This document shows positions 9,901 to 16,833 of a DNA stretch of 51,446 bases, one piece after another (position 1 is the stretch's first letter; the number at the start of each line of letters is the position of its first letter). Origin of the DNA: an uncultured Saprospiraceae bacterium (GTDB lineage: Bacteria > Bacteroidota > Bacteroidia > Chitinophagales > Saprospiraceae); the NCBI GenBank assembly GCA_938018185.1, contig CALIIW010000124.1:1-51446 (forward strand), written 5' to 3'. Below the pieces are notes generated by a model that saw only the letters and a list, made by a program, of their open reading frames with translations, had not been told where the DNA came from and did not search any database. The position numbers were made by a program, and so were the translations under genes.

Positions 9901-10454
9901 ATTACAAATCCGGAGAATACATTTCTTGTAAAACCTACAAGGGTGAAAGTGAATATGCTAATGCTTATAATTGTGGGTAATAAATAAACTAAGAATGATG
10001 AAATGTAGGCGGCCAGACTAATTGGGCCTATCCTTGGATTTGTATTGCCTAAGATTAATTCACCTACTAATAATCCTGAAAATGTAATTAGACAGCTAAG
10101 GCTTATCATTATTAAAGCAGAAAATAATTTACCATTGATGTAATAAGATTTACTTATTGGGTAAGAATAAATTAAAGAGTGGCTATTACTTTTATAATCT
10201 CTGATCAATCCATATCCAGCGACGACAGCTACGATGAACAATAGTAATTTTCCAAATAGAAAACCTATTGAAGTTAACTCAAAACTACTGTTGAGTAATT
10301 TTACATTCGAATCCGAACTGGAAGGCCCATCAAAGTACCCTGCAGTGCCTAATAAGGTAACTAATGCAAATAGGAAAAAACTGATTGTAAAAAAATACCA
10401 AATAGGAGATTTGAACCACTTTCTAATTTCAAACTTTAAGATCTCGTTGTTCAT
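6966..10454 (-). CDS. ABC-2 permease fused to an M1-family metallopeptidase domain
   Basis: A 1162-residue fusion. The N-terminal half has two ABC-2-like permease modules, each with about six hydrophobic helices (roughly residues 15-270 and 310-560). The C-terminal part (about 620-1162) is an M1 aminopeptidase-like unit. The zinc motif HELTH is at residues 916-920 with the downstream ligand in MLTESITEY (E940); the spacer is 19 residues against the usual 18, and no clear GAMEN motif is seen. The peptidase should lie on the periplasmic side if topology follows known permeases. It overlaps the ATPase gene by ATGA (10451-10454), so translation is coupled. Related permease/M1 fusions occur in Bacteroidota, generally with unknown substrates. 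Peptide export with trimming is an inference. Confidence 0.88.
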   Translation of the reverse strand: MNNEILKFEIRKWFKSPIWYFFTISFFLFALVTLLGTAGYFDGPSSSDSNVKLLNSSFELTSIGFLFGKLLLFIVAVVAGYGLIRDYKSNSHSLIYSYPISKSYYINGKLFSALIMISLSCLITFSGLLVGELILGNTNPRIGPISLAAYISSFLVYLLPTIISISIFTFTLVGFTRNVFSGFVIIIFFVLFQLMIENVLFDNIVLSTLLDPFGQTAFLVATESWDFKMKNANFLPINKLVVINRILWLILSLLALKFFYSKFDFQYDSILKFKSNKKQSSASLDPNPIDNNYIIKFNYSSKARLQTFLNLMKFDFLSILKSWMFWILAFAGILTILFIQLKVTHTGEFVLHPHTRLLLAAPLNIYSQVIIFGTFIFSAFLVQRAKRNGISNLIDVTCIKNWQLILSKVTAIAIVQTCFLLLFLICSIAVQIFNGYSNFELSIYAYHIFILILPMLLIWNFTSIFVHSLIPNIYLSLFFLICIWLGAQSIEQIGLDTNLLKFNLLPQIEYSDFQGYGHHLKSYQLLLVYWFLFGLILFACTFLIWNRGSLLSLKERMNHLKSRLNPTLTAIILLLIVNFSFLGFKVYQGESINSNSISASKIRSQKLTEYKKEWQLYSNLKLPKLRALSLNLDLYPKEQKLKATGEYLIVNDSEESIDTILLRTGFDENTKLTSFENATLIKQDSFMKTYLYKVKNSLQPGDSIKLNFEIESSDNNLFSRNSNVLKKGTFLPHDFLPRLGYQFEDKIAHEHVGACKHNFYYKDADLIDLHTTISTSKDQIALAPGILLSEKTIDERRIFEYETEEAIKFNFSFHSSDFTTNSEQYKGIELSSFYLKGHEKNLNKMLHGIKASIDFNTKHFGPYPYSSIRIAEFPHTEESYTATLTANNIPTSELLFNMNTDALEGKLNLPFYVMAHELTHQWFGNQVMPADLAGAKMLTESITEYITLCIYRKQFGEKIANEFLRLQHQRYNRGRRKESQRESSLDKVLEHQQYVAYGKGAITFNALADRIGEEKVIDMLGKYLKQFSGQTKNYPSTQDFLTIVKKETDSLHHTFIDQAFSHICHNENEIKSLKKIDQKKVVLEIFIKSIDTTLEKEISIKDESFQLGQMGLNGEILKIHSFKMNSGLNKIELDVESETDHIVLDPLLLMIDHDLNDNKIIY

Positions 10455-11326
10455 GATTTTTCTTTTAAGCTTAGGAAATAGTAATCTTCTAAATTTGGTT
10501 CACAAGCCCTAAAAGAATCAGATGGCTTGGTGTCTGCATAAATTCTACTCACCAATTCATTGCTGTCATCGTAACGGTGACTAAGGGCAATGAAATGTAT
10601 GAACTGACTTTTTAGTTCTTCCGTATCCATTGTTACTTCCCAGATTTTACCTTTCAATCCATCTATTGCTTTTTTTGGGGCGATTTGAGAAATCAATTTA
10701 CCTTGAGTTATTACAGCCATATCTTGGCATAGCTCTCTGACATCTTCGACCAAGTGGGTTGAAAACAGAACAATATTTTCTGAACTTATATTCCTGAGTA
10801 CATTTAAAAACCTAGATCGCTCAGCAGGATCTAATCCTGCTGTGGGTTCGTCAACAATTATCATTTTCGGATTATTCAACAGTAATTGTGCAATGCCAAA
10901 ACGTTGTTTCATCCCACCAGAATAAGTGCTTACATTTTTCTTTTTTACCGCTGTCAGATTAGTTTGTTCAAGGACTCGATCGACAGCTATGGTTCTATCT
11001 TTCTTTGAACTTATTCCTTTTAAAAGGGCAAAATAATTTAGAAGCCTCGAGGCAGATTCTCTTGGATATACACCAAATTCTTGTGGGAGATAGCCCAATT
11101 GTTTTCGATATGCTATTTTGCTTTTGAATATATCTAGATCATTAAAGGTAATTGATCCATAATCTGGAAACTGTAGTGTTGCCAAGGTCCGCATCAATGA
11201 AGATTTGCCAGCACCATTAGGCCCTAGTAGACCAAACATGCCAGCTCTTAGTTCAAGACTTATATGATCTAAGGCCTTTACACCATTGCCATAGGTTTTC
11301 GAAATTTGATTGATGGATAGTTTCAT
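10451..11326 (-). CDS. ABC transporter ATP-binding protein
   Basis: The 291-residue ATPase partner of the permease/peptidase. All nucleotide-binding motifs are intact: Walker A GLLGPNGAGKSSL near residue 35, Q-loop YLPQEFG, signature YSGGMKQR near 135, Walker B MIIVDEPTAGLD and the switch histidine in STH. The profile resembles the drug/Na+ export subfamily (CcmA/NatA type). A longer reading frame begins six codons earlier at TTG, but the ATG at 11326 starts the conserved MKLSINQISKTYGNG and has an AGAAAAAAG stretch just before it. The 3' end overlaps the permease start by four bases. A 144-base gap separates it from the AraC-type gene upstream on the same strand. Confidence 0.93.
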   Translation of the reverse strand: MKLSINQISKTYGNGVKALDHISLELRAGMFGLLGPNGAGKSSLMRTLATLQFPDYGSITFNDLDIFKSKIAYRKQLGYLPQEFGVYPRESASRLLNYFALLKGISSKKDRTIAVDRVLEQTNLTAVKKKNVSTYSGGMKQRFGIAQLLLNNPKMIIVDEPTAGLDPAERSRFLNVLRNISSENIVLFSTHLVEDVRELCQDMAVITQGKLISQIAPKKAIDGLKGKIWEVTMDTEELKSQFIHFIALSHRYDDSNELVSRIYADTKPSDSFRACEPNLEDYYFLSLKEKS

Positions 11327-11470
11327 CTTTTTTCTTTTTATCAAAATTAGGAGGGAAGCAACAGAAAAGCTAATTTTTCAATTCGAAAGGGGTACCAGAG
11401 GATACTGTGATACTTTTTTTATGTATCAAGGATTCCCACAGCATGCATTGGGATAGTGAATCTTCAGTAT

Positions 11471-12319
11471 TTATTGAGTATTCTTAAGTTCTTTCAGATA
11501 AGCGGAAGGTGAGCTGCCTACTTCGGATTTGAAGGCACGATAGAAGCTACTTTTGGATTGAAAGCCACAATTTAGAGCTAGTCCAACGATGGATAGGTTT
11601 TGATTTTCTTTTTTTGCTATTTCCGATTTGAATTTTTCAACCCTGTATTTGTTTAACAATTCATAGAAATTGGTATTAAGTTTTTGGTTGAGCAAATAGG
11701 ACAATTTTTTTTCACTTGTTTCTAGACTAGAAGCTAATTCTCTGAGGCTAAGCTCTGGATTTAAATAGAATTCATCTTTTAACATCTTTTGCTCAAGTTG
11801 GTTTGACAAGCTTTGAGATTCTTCAACCGTTAGTAGATCAATATTTTCATAAGCTTGAGAAGGTTTTTTCTCTTCGCTGGTTTGCTCCAGCTGTTCTGTT
11901 CTAGATTTATTCGTAAACCGATCTTTTATAAAACGATAGATAAAAGAAGTATTTAAAGCCAAAAAGAAAGGACTTGGAGCACCAAATAAGAAGCTATCTC
12001 TACTAAATATCTCATCTGTAAATTTCACTCCATCAATAGAGTTAACATGGATGAAACTTCGTAGAAGCTCTGGTAGAACAAACACAATTGCTGAAAACGC
12101 AATATAATAAGGCCATTTTTTTTTATTGAAATATTTTGGGATCAGAAAGAAAGCATTTATATAAAAGTAAATTGGAAAAATTAAAACTAAAAGTGGGGCA
12201 GGTGTATTAGGGCGTAAAGATCTGTCAAACCATTGTTCGGTCCAAGCAACATTTACTGATGTGAAAACAAATACCCAAAATAAAAGATGAAAGAAAAGTT
12301 CAAGCTTGCCTAATTTCAT
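11471..12319 (-). CDS. Membrane-anchored AraC-family transcriptional regulator
   Basis: A 282-residue protein combining a membrane domain with a DNA-binding domain. The first 130 residues contain about four hydrophobic helices, including FHLLFWVFVFTSVNVAW and PIYFYINAFFLIPKYFNKKKW. This pattern closely resembles the sensor region of LytS-type histidine kinases of Bacteroidota, but here it is joined, through a charged linker (about 135-175), to an AraC HTH pair (about 185-278; LSIVGLALNCGFQSKSSFYRAFKSEVGSSPSAYLKEL). No kinase or receiver domain is present, so signal and output would lie in one membrane protein. It is just upstream of, and codirectional with, the ABC exporter genes and is the best candidate for their regulator. 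Confidence 0.85.
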   Translation of the reverse strand: MKLGKLELFFHLLFWVFVFTSVNVAWTEQWFDRSLRPNTPAPLLVLIFPIYFYINAFFLIPKYFNKKKWPYYIAFSAIVFVLPELLRSFIHVNSIDGVKFTDEIFSRDSFLFGAPSPFFLALNTSFIYRFIKDRFTNKSRTEQLEQTSEEKKPSQAYENIDLLTVEESQSLSNQLEQKMLKDEFYLNPELSLRELASSLETSEKKLSYLLNQKLNTNFYELLNKYRVEKFKSEIAKKENQNLSIVGLALNCGFQSKSSFYRAFKSEVGSSPSAYLKELKNTQ

Positions 12320-12519
12320 AGAAGTCTTAGCTTAATTATAAATTTATAAACAAATATAAGTGATATTTAGTCCAGAGTATAACATCCTCTTCTGTAAGAG
12401 AATCTATTTGTCAGGAGATCTCAATAAGCTATAATAGTAGAGGGTCCTTTTTCTTAAAAATTACGGACTTGAAAGGGAAACGAACTACAATAAAATTAAT
12501 ATAAGCATGGAAATTTCAA
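12320..12519. other. Intergenic stretch upstream of the small transcription unit
   Basis: AT-rich DNA holding the promoter region of the leftward AraC gene. No ORF, hairpin or repeat stood out here. The next 230 bases hold the small transcription unit described in the following entries. Confidence 0.4.
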
Positions 12520-12549
12520 TTTGTCGGAACTAAATCAGAACCTACTTTG
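12520..12549 (+). promoter_or_regulatory. Bacteroidota-type promoter of the 21-codon unit
   Basis: TTTG (12520-12523), a 19-base spacer, then TACTTTG (12543-12549). This is close to the Bacteroidota -33 TTTG / -7 TAnnTTTG arrangement, one base short in the -7 box. Transcription would start near 12555, about 27 bases before the small ORF. Confidence 0.45.
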
Positions 12550-12581
12550 TAATTAGCTTTTCAATTTAAAATTAAAGAATA

Positions 12582-12647
12582 ATGCACAGCATTCAAATCA
12601 TAAAGAAAAAGATCAATGTTAGACTTAAACGCAAGTTGAGATACTAG
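12582..12647 (+). CDS. Possible 21-residue basic microprotein (or small RNA)
   Basis: The ORF encodes MHSIQIIKKKINVRLKRKLRY, with eight Lys/Arg in 21 residues and no hydrophobic segment or cysteine. An A-rich leader (AAAATTAAAGAATA) of the kind seen before translated Bacteroidota genes precedes the ATG. The stop is 16 bases before a strong terminator hairpin, and a promoter-like sequence lies about 30 bases upstream of the ATG, so promoter, ORF and terminator form one compact unit of about 150 bases. The product is not recognised. The neighbours are a tRNA-like gene and an HPF-type ribosome factor, so a ribosome-associated peptide is conceivable (speculation). Equally the unit may be a non-coding RNA with an incidental ORF. 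Confidence 0.35.
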   Translation: MHSIQIIKKKINVRLKRKLRY

Positions 12648-12663
12648 ACTATTGATTTTAGTT

Positions 12664-12703
12664 AAAAAACCTCGACAAGTGCAAAGTTTGTCGAGGTTTT
12701 TTT
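12664..12703 (+). terminator. Strong, possibly bidirectional terminator
   Basis: Arms CCTCGACAA (12670-12678) and TTGTCGAGG (12688-12696) are perfectly complementary around a 9-base loop, with T7 after and A6 before, so the stem can extend to 15 bp and the structure can act in both directions. The only candidate rightward transcript ending here is the small unit at 12555 onward. Confidence 0.85.
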
Positions 12704-12745
12704 CTGCCTCAAACTCAAATTAATTTGGGTCCCAAATACTTTCAT

Positions 12746-12820
12746 TCCCTCGTAGCAAAATGTGGCTTTGTATCGGTCTTTTAAACCGAATAAAAATGGG
12801 TTCGACTCCCATCGGGGGAA
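12746..12820 (+). tRNA. tRNA-Lys(UUU)-like gene, divergent
   Basis: A full cloverleaf can be drawn. Acceptor TCCCTCG (12746-12752) pairs with CGGGGGA (12813-12819), with one G-U. The D arm is GCAA/TTGT with GG in the loop. The anticodon stem TCGGT/ACCGA encloses loop CTTTTAA, so the anticodon is TTT (Lys). The T arm is ATGGG/CCCAT around TTCGACT, and the discriminator is A. CCA is not fully encoded. Departures from the norm are U1-A72, a 6-base variable loop, T instead of A at position 21 and a weak D stem. A TAATTTG box (12721-12727) lies 18 bases upstream and could be the -7 element. It could be a specialised or decaying tRNA instead of the main lysine tRNA. Confidence 0.65.
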
Positions 12821-12918
12821 CAACAGTTCTTCTTATAATGGATAAATTTAATTTTCTTTTATAAATGCAATAAATACTAGTACTTTTATTACTAAGAGAG
12901 AACAATATTGCTCCATTG

Positions 12919-12951
12919 TTTGTTTTTGGAGTATAAAATGTTTACCTTTTG
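12919..12951 (+). promoter_or_regulatory. Candidate promoter for the HPF-type gene
   Basis: TTTG (12919-12922), a 20-base spacer, then TACCTTTTG (12943-12951), resembling the Bacteroidota consensus. It would give a leader of roughly 140 bases before the ATG at 13101. Judged by eye only. Confidence 0.3.
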
Positions 12952-13100
12952 ACTAAATACCAATCATTATAAATGATATTTCATCACTATTAAAAATTAA
13001 ATTATATGGAAAAAACCCGTGATCAAGCAGTGATACCTATGTATTATGGCAAGATCGCATAGAATTGTATTTATTTTTTAACATTTAAAATCAGAATTTA

Positions 13101-13412
13101 ATGGATATTAAGTTTGAAAGAGGAAAGTCAATGGGCACAAATTATTTTGAAGGTTATTGTGCAGAAAAGCTATCTGGTTTATTTGAAAAATATTTATTCG
13201 TAGAATCAATTTCAGTATTTTGTCGAGGAGCAAAACATCCTACTAAGAAAATTAAGATTAAAGCTCGACTCAAAGGCAAAGATGTATTTGTTTCCGGAAA
13301 GGGATTGTTACATGAAAACGCACTTGAAGCTGCAATGGTTAAACTATTGAAACAACTAAAGAAATATAAAACACAACACTATAAAGCAAACCAGCAAAGT
13401 CTGGCTTATTAA
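13101..13412 (+). CDS. Ribosome hibernation-promoting factor-like protein (short HPF/RaiA family)
   Basis: A 103-residue protein with the layout of short HPF: an N-terminal strand, a helix (YCAEKLSGLFEKYLFVESISVF), strands ending KIKIKARLKGKDVFVSGKG, and the C-terminal helix ALEAAMVKLLKQLKKYK, which matches the family's conserved (D/E)AIDxAxxKLxRQLxKyK pattern. Members bind the 30S decoding region and silence ribosomes in stationary phase. It lacks the C-terminal dimerisation domain of long HPF. It lies alone, with its own terminator, 280 bases after the tRNA-like gene. Divergence in the first strand suggests it may be a paralogue of the housekeeping HPF. The start is the first ATG; M11 is an alternative. 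Confidence 0.72.
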   Translation: MDIKFERGKSMGTNYFEGYCAEKLSGLFEKYLFVESISVFCRGAKHPTKKIKIKARLKGKDVFVSGKGLLHENALEAAMVKLLKQLKKYKTQHYKANQQSLAY

Positions 13413-13438
13413 TAAAATATAACAACAAAAAACATGTG

Positions 13439-13469
13439 AGGCCTTTCAGAAATGAAAGGCCTTTTTTTT
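13439..13469 (+). terminator. Terminator of the HPF-type gene
   Basis: AGGCCTTTCA (13439-13448), GAAA loop, TGAAAGGCCT (13453-13462) form a perfect 10-bp stem followed by a T8 run. It lies 27 bases after the stop codon. Confidence 0.93.
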
Positions 13470-13605
13470 GCTCCATTTTACCAATTGATAGACATTCCTT
13501 TGTCTGTACTGGGATTTATAGGATTAGTGGATTTTAGGATTTTTTATCTGATATTTAATGTCAATGAACTCATTGCAATAACAAACAAAATCAAAAATAT
13601 TTCTA

Positions 13606-13698
13606 TAGGTTAAAGTCCTGAAAGGACTAAAGATCTCAACAAAGGGCTTTGGCCCTAAGCAAATACACCGCAAAACTTGAAGCCCTTTAGGGCGAAAA
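13606..13698. repeat. Triple-hairpin intergenic repeat element
   Basis: Three small perfect hairpins sit within 80 bases: AGTCCT-GAA-AGGACT (13614-13628), AGGGC-TTTG-GCCCT (13643-13656) and GCCCT-TT-AGGGC (13682-13693), the last two sharing the same arms in opposite order. The rest of 13470-13881 holds no gene and supplies the upstream region of the fused cysteine gene. The look is that of a dispersed Bacteroidota intergenic repeat, which is inference without a genome-wide search. Confidence 0.55.
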
Positions 13699-13881
13699 CT
13701 GACTGTTCTTAGTATCCTTAACTTTCCTGTATCAATAAAAAAAGTAAATACACATGCTAAAAAAAGCCATGTTAGGCGTCAATATGAATGACACTTTCTT
13801 TCAATTCTGTTTTTAAATTTATATTCGGACAACTCGCTCCATAAGTATAATGTTATAAAGTAGTAATAAAGTAGATGCTAG

Positions 13882-15672
13882 ATGGGCATTCTTAGCCTAC
13901 TTTGGCGCAATATTCGATGTTTATCTAAGTTAATGGTTATTAAAAGGAACGTGAAAAAAGAATTTCTCCAGAATATATTCAATGAATACCTGAATTCAGC
14001 TGAATTTCCTTCTTTGGCTAAGGTGGAAACTTTTTATGAACAGTTATTTGCAGCATTTTTTCCTCTACGTGGAGAATTTGTAATGGAGTCTGTAGAAGAT
14101 CTCGGCGCTCATTTTCAAATATTGAAAAGAGATTTTATCGCTTTAACAAAAAATGGAAACGAAAGCAAAGCAAGAATTGTCGCTGACGAATTCTTTGACA
14201 CCATGCCTGACATTTACGAATTACTACTAAGTGATTTAGATGCGATGTTTGAAGGAGATCCTGCAGCAAAAAGTAAAGACGAGATCATTCGATCTTATCC
14301 TGGATTTTATGCGATTGGAGCTCATCGAATTGCTCATGAACTATACAAACTTAAAGTTAAGACTTTACCTAGAACCATTTCTGAAATTGCTCATGGAAAA
14401 ACGGGTATTGATATCCACCCCGGAGCAACGATAGATGGAAGATTCTGTATTGATCATGGAACTGGAATTGTGATTGGAGAAACCACTCACATAGGAAGAA
14501 ATGTCAAAATCTATCAAGGTGTAACTCTTGGTGCATTATCCGTGAATAAAAAAGATGCTTCAGTAAAAAGACATCCAACAATAGAAGACGAGGTAGTCAT
14601 CTATGCAGGTGCAACTATTTTAGGAGGAGAAACCATTGTTGGAAAGGGTTCTATTATAGGCGGTAATGTTTGGTTGCCAAAATCGGTACCGCCTGGTACA
14701 AAGATTTATTATAAAGCTCAGATGCATAATAATGGAACTGACAATGTAGATACTTATCTTTATGCTTATCCGGAAGACAAACACAACTATTATTTAATGA
14801 AACTATTTGATCTAATTGGAAATACGCCTTTGGTTGAAATAAAAAGTTTGCACGCCAATAGAGACGTAAAGATTTTTGGAAAACTCGAAGGAAATAATCC
14901 TGGTGGTTCTGTTAAGGACAGAGCAGCATATGGTATGATAAAGGGAGCGATAGATCGCGGTGAAATTAAGTCAGGTTCAAAAATAGTTGAAGCGACTTCT
15001 GGAAATACAGGAATCGCTCTTGCGATGGTAGGCAAGCAACTAGGCATAGATGTTACTTTGATCATGCCTGAAAATGCAACCATAGAAAGAGTGAAGATAA
15101 TGGAGGCTTATGGGGCAAAATTGATTTTGACACCAGCGGAGAAAACAATAGAATACTCAAGAGAACTAGCTGCCCAAATGGCAAGTACTGGAGAATATGT
15201 TTTGCTAAATCAATTTGGCAATCCAGATAACTACTTAATGCATTATAAAACCACCGGCCCTGAAATCTGGAAACAAACTGAAGGAAAGATCACGCACTTC
15301 GTCAGTAGCATGGGAACCACCGGTACTATTATGGGTGTGTCTAGATATTTGAAGGAAAAAAATCCTGACATCCAAATAATAGGTTGTCAACCTAAAGAAG
15401 GATCCCGTATCCCAGGCATTAGAAAATGGACCCAAGAATTTCTCCCCGATTTTTATGAGGCTGATAGGGTAGATAGAATTATTTACCTAGATGAAAATGA
15501 TGCTAAATCTGTAGCTAGAAAACTAGCTTCAGAAGAAGGTGTCTTTTCTGGTATGAGTAGTGGAGGTGCCATGCACGTCGCTCTGCAAATTGCTGCTGAA
15601 ATAGAAGAAGGTCTGATTGTAAGTATTGTCTGTGATAGAGGAGACCGGTACTTGAGTTCGGATTTGTTTTAA
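13882..15672 (+). CDS. Bifunctional serine O-acetyltransferase / cysteine synthase fusion
   Basis: One 596-codon frame carries both last steps of cysteine synthesis. Residues about 25-300 are a serine acetyltransferase: an alpha-helical N-terminus, then a left-handed hexapeptide beta-helix with [21 protein letters not shown] and the [21 protein letters not shown] block. From residue 306 ([15 protein letters not shown]) comes a 291-residue PLP cysteine synthase of CysM length, with the PLP lysine in NPGGSVKD, the loop EATSGNTG, the phosphate-binding GTTGT and SGMSSGG. The enzymes normally are separate chains, held together by the SAT C-terminus inserting into the synthase. No stop separates them here; a TAA overlapping the internal ATG (14797) is one frame away. 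The start is uncertain: ATG 13882, ATG 13933 or GTG 13951, the last preceded by AAAAGG. Confidence 0.9.
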   Translation: MGILSLLWRNIRCLSKLMVIKRNVKKEFLQNIFNEYLNSAEFPSLAKVETFYEQLFAAFFPLRGEFVMESVEDLGAHFQILKRDFIALTKNGNESKARIVADEFFDTMPDIYELLLSDLDAMFEGDPAAKSKDEIIRSYPGFYAIGAHRIAHELYKLKVKTLPRTISEIAHGKTGIDIHPGATIDGRFCIDHGTGIVIGETTHIGRNVKIYQGVTLGALSVNKKDASVKRHPTIEDEVVIYAGATILGGETIVGKGSIIGGNVWLPKSVPPGTKIYYKAQMHNNGTDNVDTYLYAYPEDKHNYYLMKLFDLIGNTPLVEIKSLHANRDVKIFGKLEGNNPGGSVKDRAAYGMIKGAIDRGEIKSGSKIVEATSGNTGIALAMVGKQLGIDVTLIMPENATIERVKIMEAYGAKLILTPAEKTIEYSRELAAQMASTGEYVLLNQFGNPDNYLMHYKTTGPEIWKQTEGKITHFVSSMGTTGTIMGVSRYLKEKNPDIQIIGCQPKEGSRIPGIRKWTQEFLPDFYEADRVDRIIYLDENDAKSVARKLASEEGVFSGMSSGGAMHVALQIAAEIEEGLIVSIVCDRGDRYLSSDLF

Positions 15673-15767
15673 ACATTTGAGCACAAACCTACTCTGAGCG
15701 GTGGAATAGTCGAAGGGAACATACGAATAACCTAACATTCAAGCATCCGAACAATCGAATAAATTTC

Positions 15768-15809
15768 TAACATCCGACATCCGACATCTCACACCTGACA
15801 TCCGACATC
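15768..15809. repeat. Short heptamer array (6 units) at a stop codon
   Basis: Six in-register 7-base units (TAACATC, CGACATC twice, TCACACC, TGACATC, CGACATC). The last base is the first base of the TAG complement ending the leftward gene at 15809, so the array begins exactly at that stop codon. Same unit family as 16834-17106. Confidence 0.85.
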
Positions 15810-16807
15810 TACTCTTGTTCCAACTTAAAATAAATGACATCCGAAGTATTCATGTCGGCATTCAATACAAACTGCTGTCTTGTCACTCCATCATCCACAA
15901 TTATAGCAACTGTGTTGGGAGAAATCTCTCCTAGATTATGCGCGTAAAGAACTAAATAATTTGGCACAGCGGCCTGGCCATCGAGAAAGACATCCATCTT
16001 GTGTTTGGTGTTTTTCAAAGTATACTTTTCTAGCAGCCAATTGCCATTATAATTTAATGAAACGATATCGCCGTCATCTCTTTGATGATCATAAACTGTG
16101 ATGCTTAAGTTTTTACTTTTTACACTGATGACTTCTCCTTTTTTTACTTTTCGGTTTTTGATCTTTTTAATCTTTTCGCCATCCCATTTTAATTCAACAG
16201 GTCCTTTGTTCTTTTGCGAGAAGGTTACATTGTAAGTAGTTGCTTCTTCAGTTGCTATGTCTTCCTCTAAAATTTTCTTTAAATGTATTTTGCCTGGACT
16301 GCAAGATACCTCTGAAATATGTCCACTGCCTTCCCAGTTGCCTTCAAGATGCATGGCCCCTCCATATTCATAGAATGATAAATCAGCAGTTTTCAAACAA
16401 GTTTCGATATGTCTTAACTTGCGATGTGTGTTAATGTAGTTTTCAACTTTGACATCTTCATACTGCAAGGTTTCGCCATCCCATTTTCCTTTAAAAGTTT
16501 TTTCATAAGAAAGATAACCCATGTTATCTGCAAATTTTGCTCGACAAACAATTAATCCTTCCACACGGTTTCCTTGCTGGCTAACTTCCACATGCAACTT
16601 CCCAGTTATTCCCTGAAAAGCTGGTTCTCCTTGCCAGGAAAGTTGAGTGATTTCTGCCTCCCAAAGTCCATTCAGATCCACTACTTTTTTAGCGGCATTT
16701 TCCTGAAGCACTTTTGGATCTTTTTTAGGAAAATTAATTTCCACCTGCCCATTCGCCGAAAGGCTAAACCCTAAGAATAGTATGACTGAAAAAATTATCT
16801 TACCCAT
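15809..16807 (-). CDS. Secreted protein of unknown function
   Basis: A 332-residue exported protein with signal peptide MGKIIFSVILFLGFSLSANGQ. The N-terminal part (about 45-180) alternates strands around LNGLWEAEI, GKWDG and LEGNWEGSG, suggesting a beta-barrel or beta-sandwich ligand domain like those that begin LxGxWxG. The C-terminal 110 residues (from VISVKSKNLSITVYDHQRDDGDIVSLNYNG to the end) match a module often seen in secreted Bacteroidota proteins, with the DGDIVSL and PNTVAIIVDDG signatures; its role is not known to me. No T9SS tail is apparent. Heptamer arrays lie at its stop codon and, 27 bases upstream of its start, at the end of the preceding gene. Confidence 0.75.
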   Translation of the reverse strand: MGKIIFSVILFLGFSLSANGQVEINFPKKDPKVLQENAAKKVVDLNGLWEAEITQLSWQGEPAFQGITGKLHVEVSQQGNRVEGLIVCRAKFADNMGYLSYEKTFKGKWDGETLQYEDVKVENYINTHRKLRHIETCLKTADLSFYEYGGAMHLEGNWEGSGHISEVSCSPGKIHLKKILEEDIATEEATTYNVTFSQKNKGPVELKWDGEKIKKIKNRKVKKGEVISVKSKNLSITVYDHQRDDGDIVSLNYNGNWLLEKYTLKNTKHKMDVFLDGQAAVPNYLVLYAHNLGEISPNTVAIIVDDGVTRQQFVLNADMNTSDVIYFKLEQE

Positions 16808-16833
16808 AAAAAATTAGTATTATTAAAAAAAAA

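Noticed and set aside
12723-12737. Palindrome ATTTGGG-T-CCCAAAT just upstream of the tRNA as a terminator
   Set aside because: The one-base loop cannot form a stable hairpin and no T run follows; it overlaps the presumed tRNA promoter and might be an operator, but nothing supports that further.
12746-12820. tmRNA 3' end
   Set aside because: The T arm alone would fit, but a complete D arm and anticodon arm are present within 75 bases, so a tRNA explains it better.
12720-12905. 61-codon ORF on the minus strand
   Set aside because: It is the reverse complement of the tRNA-like gene (it reads PPMGVEPI across the T arm), a common artefact over tRNAs.
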